In this document: positions 62,340-64,000 of the stretch, piece by piece
How positions within the stretch are numbered: position 1 is the first letter of the stretch
Layout: each line of letters starts with the position of its first letter
DNA from: JAFGOG01 sp034429215
GTDB lineage: Bacteria; Chloroflexota; Anaerolineae; JAAYZQ01
Length of the DNA: 64,000 bases
Reading direction: 5' to 3'
Assembly (NCBI GenBank): GCA_034429215.1
Contig: DAOUGI010000126.1
Span: 62,001-126,000 of the forward strand
Made by a program: the position numbers and the translations under genes
The notes under the pieces: model-generated
What the model saw: the letters and a program-made list of their open reading frames with translations, nothing else
Told to the model about the DNA's origin: nothing
Database searches by the model: none

Positions 62340-62951
62340 ATGGCACTCGCGCGTGTCGGAAAGGAAGCGCCCGATTTCGAGGCTTCGGCCTACGTCGACG
62401 GCGGCTTTAAGAATGTCAAGCTCTCGGATTACAAGGGCCAATGGGTGGTGCTGTGCTTCTACCCAGGAGATTTCACCTTTGTTTGACCGACGGAATTGGC
62501 GGCCGTGGCCGTCAAGGTTCCGGAGCTGCAAAAGCTGGGTGTACAGGTACTGTCGATGAGCGTCGACAGCCGCTTCAGCCACAAAATCTGGCACGAAGAG
62601 GAGCTGTCAAAGATGGTGCCGGGAGGCATCCCCTATCCGATGCTTTCAGACGCCGGCGGCAAGATCGGCGAGATGTACGGCGTGTACGACGAGGCCGGCG
62701 GGGTAGACATTCGCGGGCGGTTCATCATCGATCCGGACGGGATCATCCAGGCGATGGAGGTGCTCACCCCGGCGGTGGGGCGCAACGTGAGCGAGCTGTT
62801 CCGCCAGGTGCAGGCCTTTATCCACGTGCGGGCGGCCAAGGGGGCGGAGGTGATGCCCTCGGGCTGGCAGCCGGGCCGGGACACGCTCAAAGTCGGCCCA
62901 CACCTGGTGGGCAAGGTGTGGAAGGTCTGGAAGACCGACCAGGCGTTCTAG
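62340..62951 (+). CDS. Selenocysteine-containing peroxiredoxin (AhpC type), UGA at the peroxidatic position
   Basis: 203 residues if the in-frame TGA at 62484-62486 is read as selenocysteine (U49). Reading through joins GQWVVLCFYPGDFTFV to PTELAAVAVKV; related AhpC/Prx proteins have FTFVCPTEL here, so U replaces the peroxidatic cysteine. The rest is normal Prx up to KTDQAF and a TAG. The C-terminal VCPAGW resolving site is replaced by EVMPSGW, and C39 is the only other cysteine. It reduces peroxides. AAGGAGG precedes ATG 62340. An ATG at 62235 with AGGAGG gives an in-frame 35-residue extension. A SECIS-like hairpin follows. Confidence 0.93.
62496..62515 (+). promoter_or_regulatory. Candidate bacterial SECIS hairpin
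   Basis: TTGGCGG (62496-62502), 6-nt loop CCGTGG, CCGTCAA (62509-62515): a 7-bp stem with one G-U pair. The loop G-U lies 19-20 nt past the UGA codon, within the range typical for bacterial SECIS, whose apical loop needs a G-U recognised by SelB. RNA folding has not been run. Confidence 0.65.
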
Positions 62952-62964
62952 CTCACAAATTCGA

Positions 62965-62999
62965 GGCCCTGAGGGGTTCCACCCCCTCGGGGCCTTTTT
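62965..62999 (+). terminator. Rho-independent terminator
   Basis: GGCCCTGAGGGG (62965-62976) pairs with CCCCTCGGGGCC (62983-62994) over a 6-nt loop, followed by TTTTT. 14 bp after the peroxiredoxin stop; it also faces the converging genes beyond. Confidence 0.9.
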
Positions 63000-63006
63000 C
63001 TTTGGA

Positions 63007-63351
63007 TCAGGTGTCCTGGCGCTCGAACACAGCGGCCCCGGGCCGCTCCTCATGGCAGTGGCCGCAGCCGACGTGGGGAGCGGCCACCTCGACCAGATGC
63101 TTGCTGCACACGGCCGCAACCATGACCCGGTGGGACAAGCCCAGCAGGCGGCGCTCGACGCGGGCCTCGAGAACGAGGTTGGGGCAGGCATTGGCCCGCA
63201 GGATGCCGGGGATGGGGCAGATTTTGCACAGGGCCGGCCGCCACGGATCCGACTCGCGGTTCTGGGCGATAAGGCGGCACTCCTGGCGGTCGCGCCCCCG
63301 GTAATAATCGGCATAGTAGTAGCGGCACTCGGCGCCGGCAGGGGTGATCAT
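63007..63351 (-). CDS. Small cysteine-rich protein of unknown function
   Basis: 114 residues with nine cysteines, spaced in small groups: GAECRYYY, RQECRLI, ALCKICPIPG, NACPNL, AVCSKH and VGCGHCH. The layout suggests a metal or Fe-S binding protein, but I do not recognise the family. It sits between the terminator and an L,D-transpeptidase upstream on the same strand, 19 bp apart, with GGAAAGGGGGG ahead of its start. Confidence 0.7.
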   Translation of the reverse strand: MITPAGAECRYYYADYYRGRDRQECRLIAQNRESDPWRPALCKICPIPGILRANACPNLVLEARVERRLLGLSHRVMVAAVCSKHLVEVAAPHVGCGHCHEERPGAAVFERQDT

Positions 63352-63370
63352 CCGGTCGGCCCCCCTTTCC

Positions 63371-64000
63371 CTAGCGGTGGATGACGACGAGGGTGCCCTT
63401 GGGCGCCCACTCGAACAGCCACTTGGCCTCGGCGGTTTTCATGTTGATGCAGCCGTGGCTCATGGGGTGGCCAAAGTTGCTGTGCCAGTAAGTGCCATGG
63501 ATGCCATAGCCGCCGTAAAAGTACATGACGTAGGGCACGTTGGGCAGGTAATAGTCGGGCCCTCGCATCGGAGCAGAGCGGTATTTGACATAGATCTTGA
63601 ACCGGCCGGTGACGGTGGGATGGTAGCGGGTGCCGGTCGAGACCAGGACATCGAGCACGGTCGTCTGGCCCTCGTGGGCGTACAGGCGCTGGTCGGACAG
63701 GTCGACTTCGATCCACTTTTCGGCCAGGCTCTGGTCAGCCGGGACCGGGGTGGGGGTGATGGTTGGGGTCGGGGTGGCGGTTGGGGTCGGCGTCGGGGTG
63801 GGGGTAAAGGTAGGGGTAGGCGTTGGGGTGAAGGTAGGGGTGGCGGTGGGGGTAGGCGTCGGCGTGGGGGTATGGGTGGCGGTCGGCGTGGGGCTGGGCA
63901 AAAGCGCGGCGATTACGGCGCGCGGCGCGTCGCTCCACACAGCCAGGGCGACGATCGGGATCAGGATCAACAGGCCGACAAGCAGCCAGCGCGGCCACGT
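63371..64000 (-). CDS. L,D-transpeptidase (YkuD), 5'-truncated by window edge
   Basis: 209 residues visible; the N-terminus lies past 64000. A membrane anchor (WLLVGLLILIPIVALAVW) is followed by a long Pro-Thr linker (repeats of PTPT/TPTA), then a YkuD domain with WIEVDLSDQRLYAHEG, conserved His in GIHGTYWH and catalytic SHGCINM. Second L,D-transpeptidase of the window. An internal TTG at 63970 is a possible start but the frame stays open upstream with membrane-type residues. Confidence 0.9.
   Translation of the reverse strand, partial: TWPRWLLVGLLILIPIVALAVWSDAPRAVIAALLPSPTPTATHTPTPTPTPTATPTFTPTPTPTFTPTPTPTPTATPTPTITPTPVPADQSLAEKWIEVDLSDQRLYAHEGQTTVLDVLVSTGTRYHPTVTGRFKIYVKYRSAPMRGPDYYLPNVPYVMYFYGGYGIHGTYWHSNFGHPMSHGCINMKTAEAKWLFEWAPKGTLVVIHR
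63735..63900. repeat. Low-complexity Pro/Thr-coding tract in the L,D-transpeptidase linker
   Basis: GGGGTCGGGGTGGCGGTT-like units, imperfectly repeated, encode alternating Thr and Pro. It spans most of the linker between membrane anchor and catalytic domain, and is a length-variable region in such proteins. Confidence 0.75.

Noticed and set aside
62235..62486. A separate 83-residue protein ending at the TGA
   Set aside because: The sequence after the TGA continues the peroxiredoxin in the same frame, and a product ending before the active-site residue would be non-functional.
63735..63900. Possible CRISPR-like or satellite repeat array
   Set aside because: The repeats are imperfect, short and in frame, and encode the Pro-Thr linker of the L,D-transpeptidase; there are no spacers.

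Overview
The window is GC-rich, densely coded chromosomal DNA from a bacterium. The gene set suggests a Chloroflexota (Anaerolineae-like) organism: alpha-2-macroglobulin with PBP-type envelope genes, DUF11 and choice-of-anchor secreted proteins ending in a hydrophobic LPxVV[KR] tail, Pro/Thr-rich linkers, several MttB-like methyltransferases and many short palindromic dispersed repeats. That assignment is inference from gene content; no rRNA or other phylogenetic marker is present. No tRNA, rRNA or CRISPR array was seen.

Layout. 1-12.4 kb (minus): a giant alpha-2-macroglobulin running off the left edge, a Nudix hydrolase, a small Mth938-like protein, the selenocysteine elongation factor SelB, a coiled-coil protein, PhoU, and a membrane-anchored TPR L,D-transpeptidase. 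12.6-20.15 kb (plus): a sugar/glycan cluster (GDP-6-deoxyhexose reductase, GDP-mannose dehydratase, phosphohexomutase, TatD, polyprenyl diphosphate synthase, two glycosyltransferases), closed by a 1479-bp insertion sequence that landed inside a 36-bp palindrome. 21.7-34.5 kb: lipoprotein, GT39-type membrane protein, PHP phosphoesterase, small membrane proteins, MaoC hydratase, dCMP deaminase, a DUF6504-aminotransferase fusion frame, nucleotidyltransferase, GatC/GatA and a histidine kinase. 34.6-39 kb: MerR, RibD_C and a three-gene ABC-2 transporter in one direction. 39.2-42.7 kb: a secreted DUF11 protein, an acetyltransferase, and a PadR / His-Cys-rich DUF5320 pair.

42.7-53.8 kb (minus) is a catabolic-looking cluster: four MttB-superfamily methyltransferases without in-frame amber codons, a saccharopine-dehydrogenase-like oxidoreductase, and a DppA/DppB/DppC-type uptake system lacking its ATPases. 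54-60.4 kb holds a beta-helix secreted protein, an esterase, a phosphotransferase, an MrfA/YprA-like helicase and a polyferredoxin.

60.6-63 kb (plus) is the most striking part: a YedE-type selenium transporter, a TusA/YedF-like protein, and an AhpC-type peroxiredoxin whose peroxidatic cysteine codon is an in-frame UGA followed by a SECIS-like hairpin. Together with selB at 7-9 kb it shows that this genome decodes selenocysteine. The peroxiredoxin has also lost the usual C-terminal resolving cysteine. The window ends with a Cys-rich small protein and a second L,D-transpeptidase running off the right edge.
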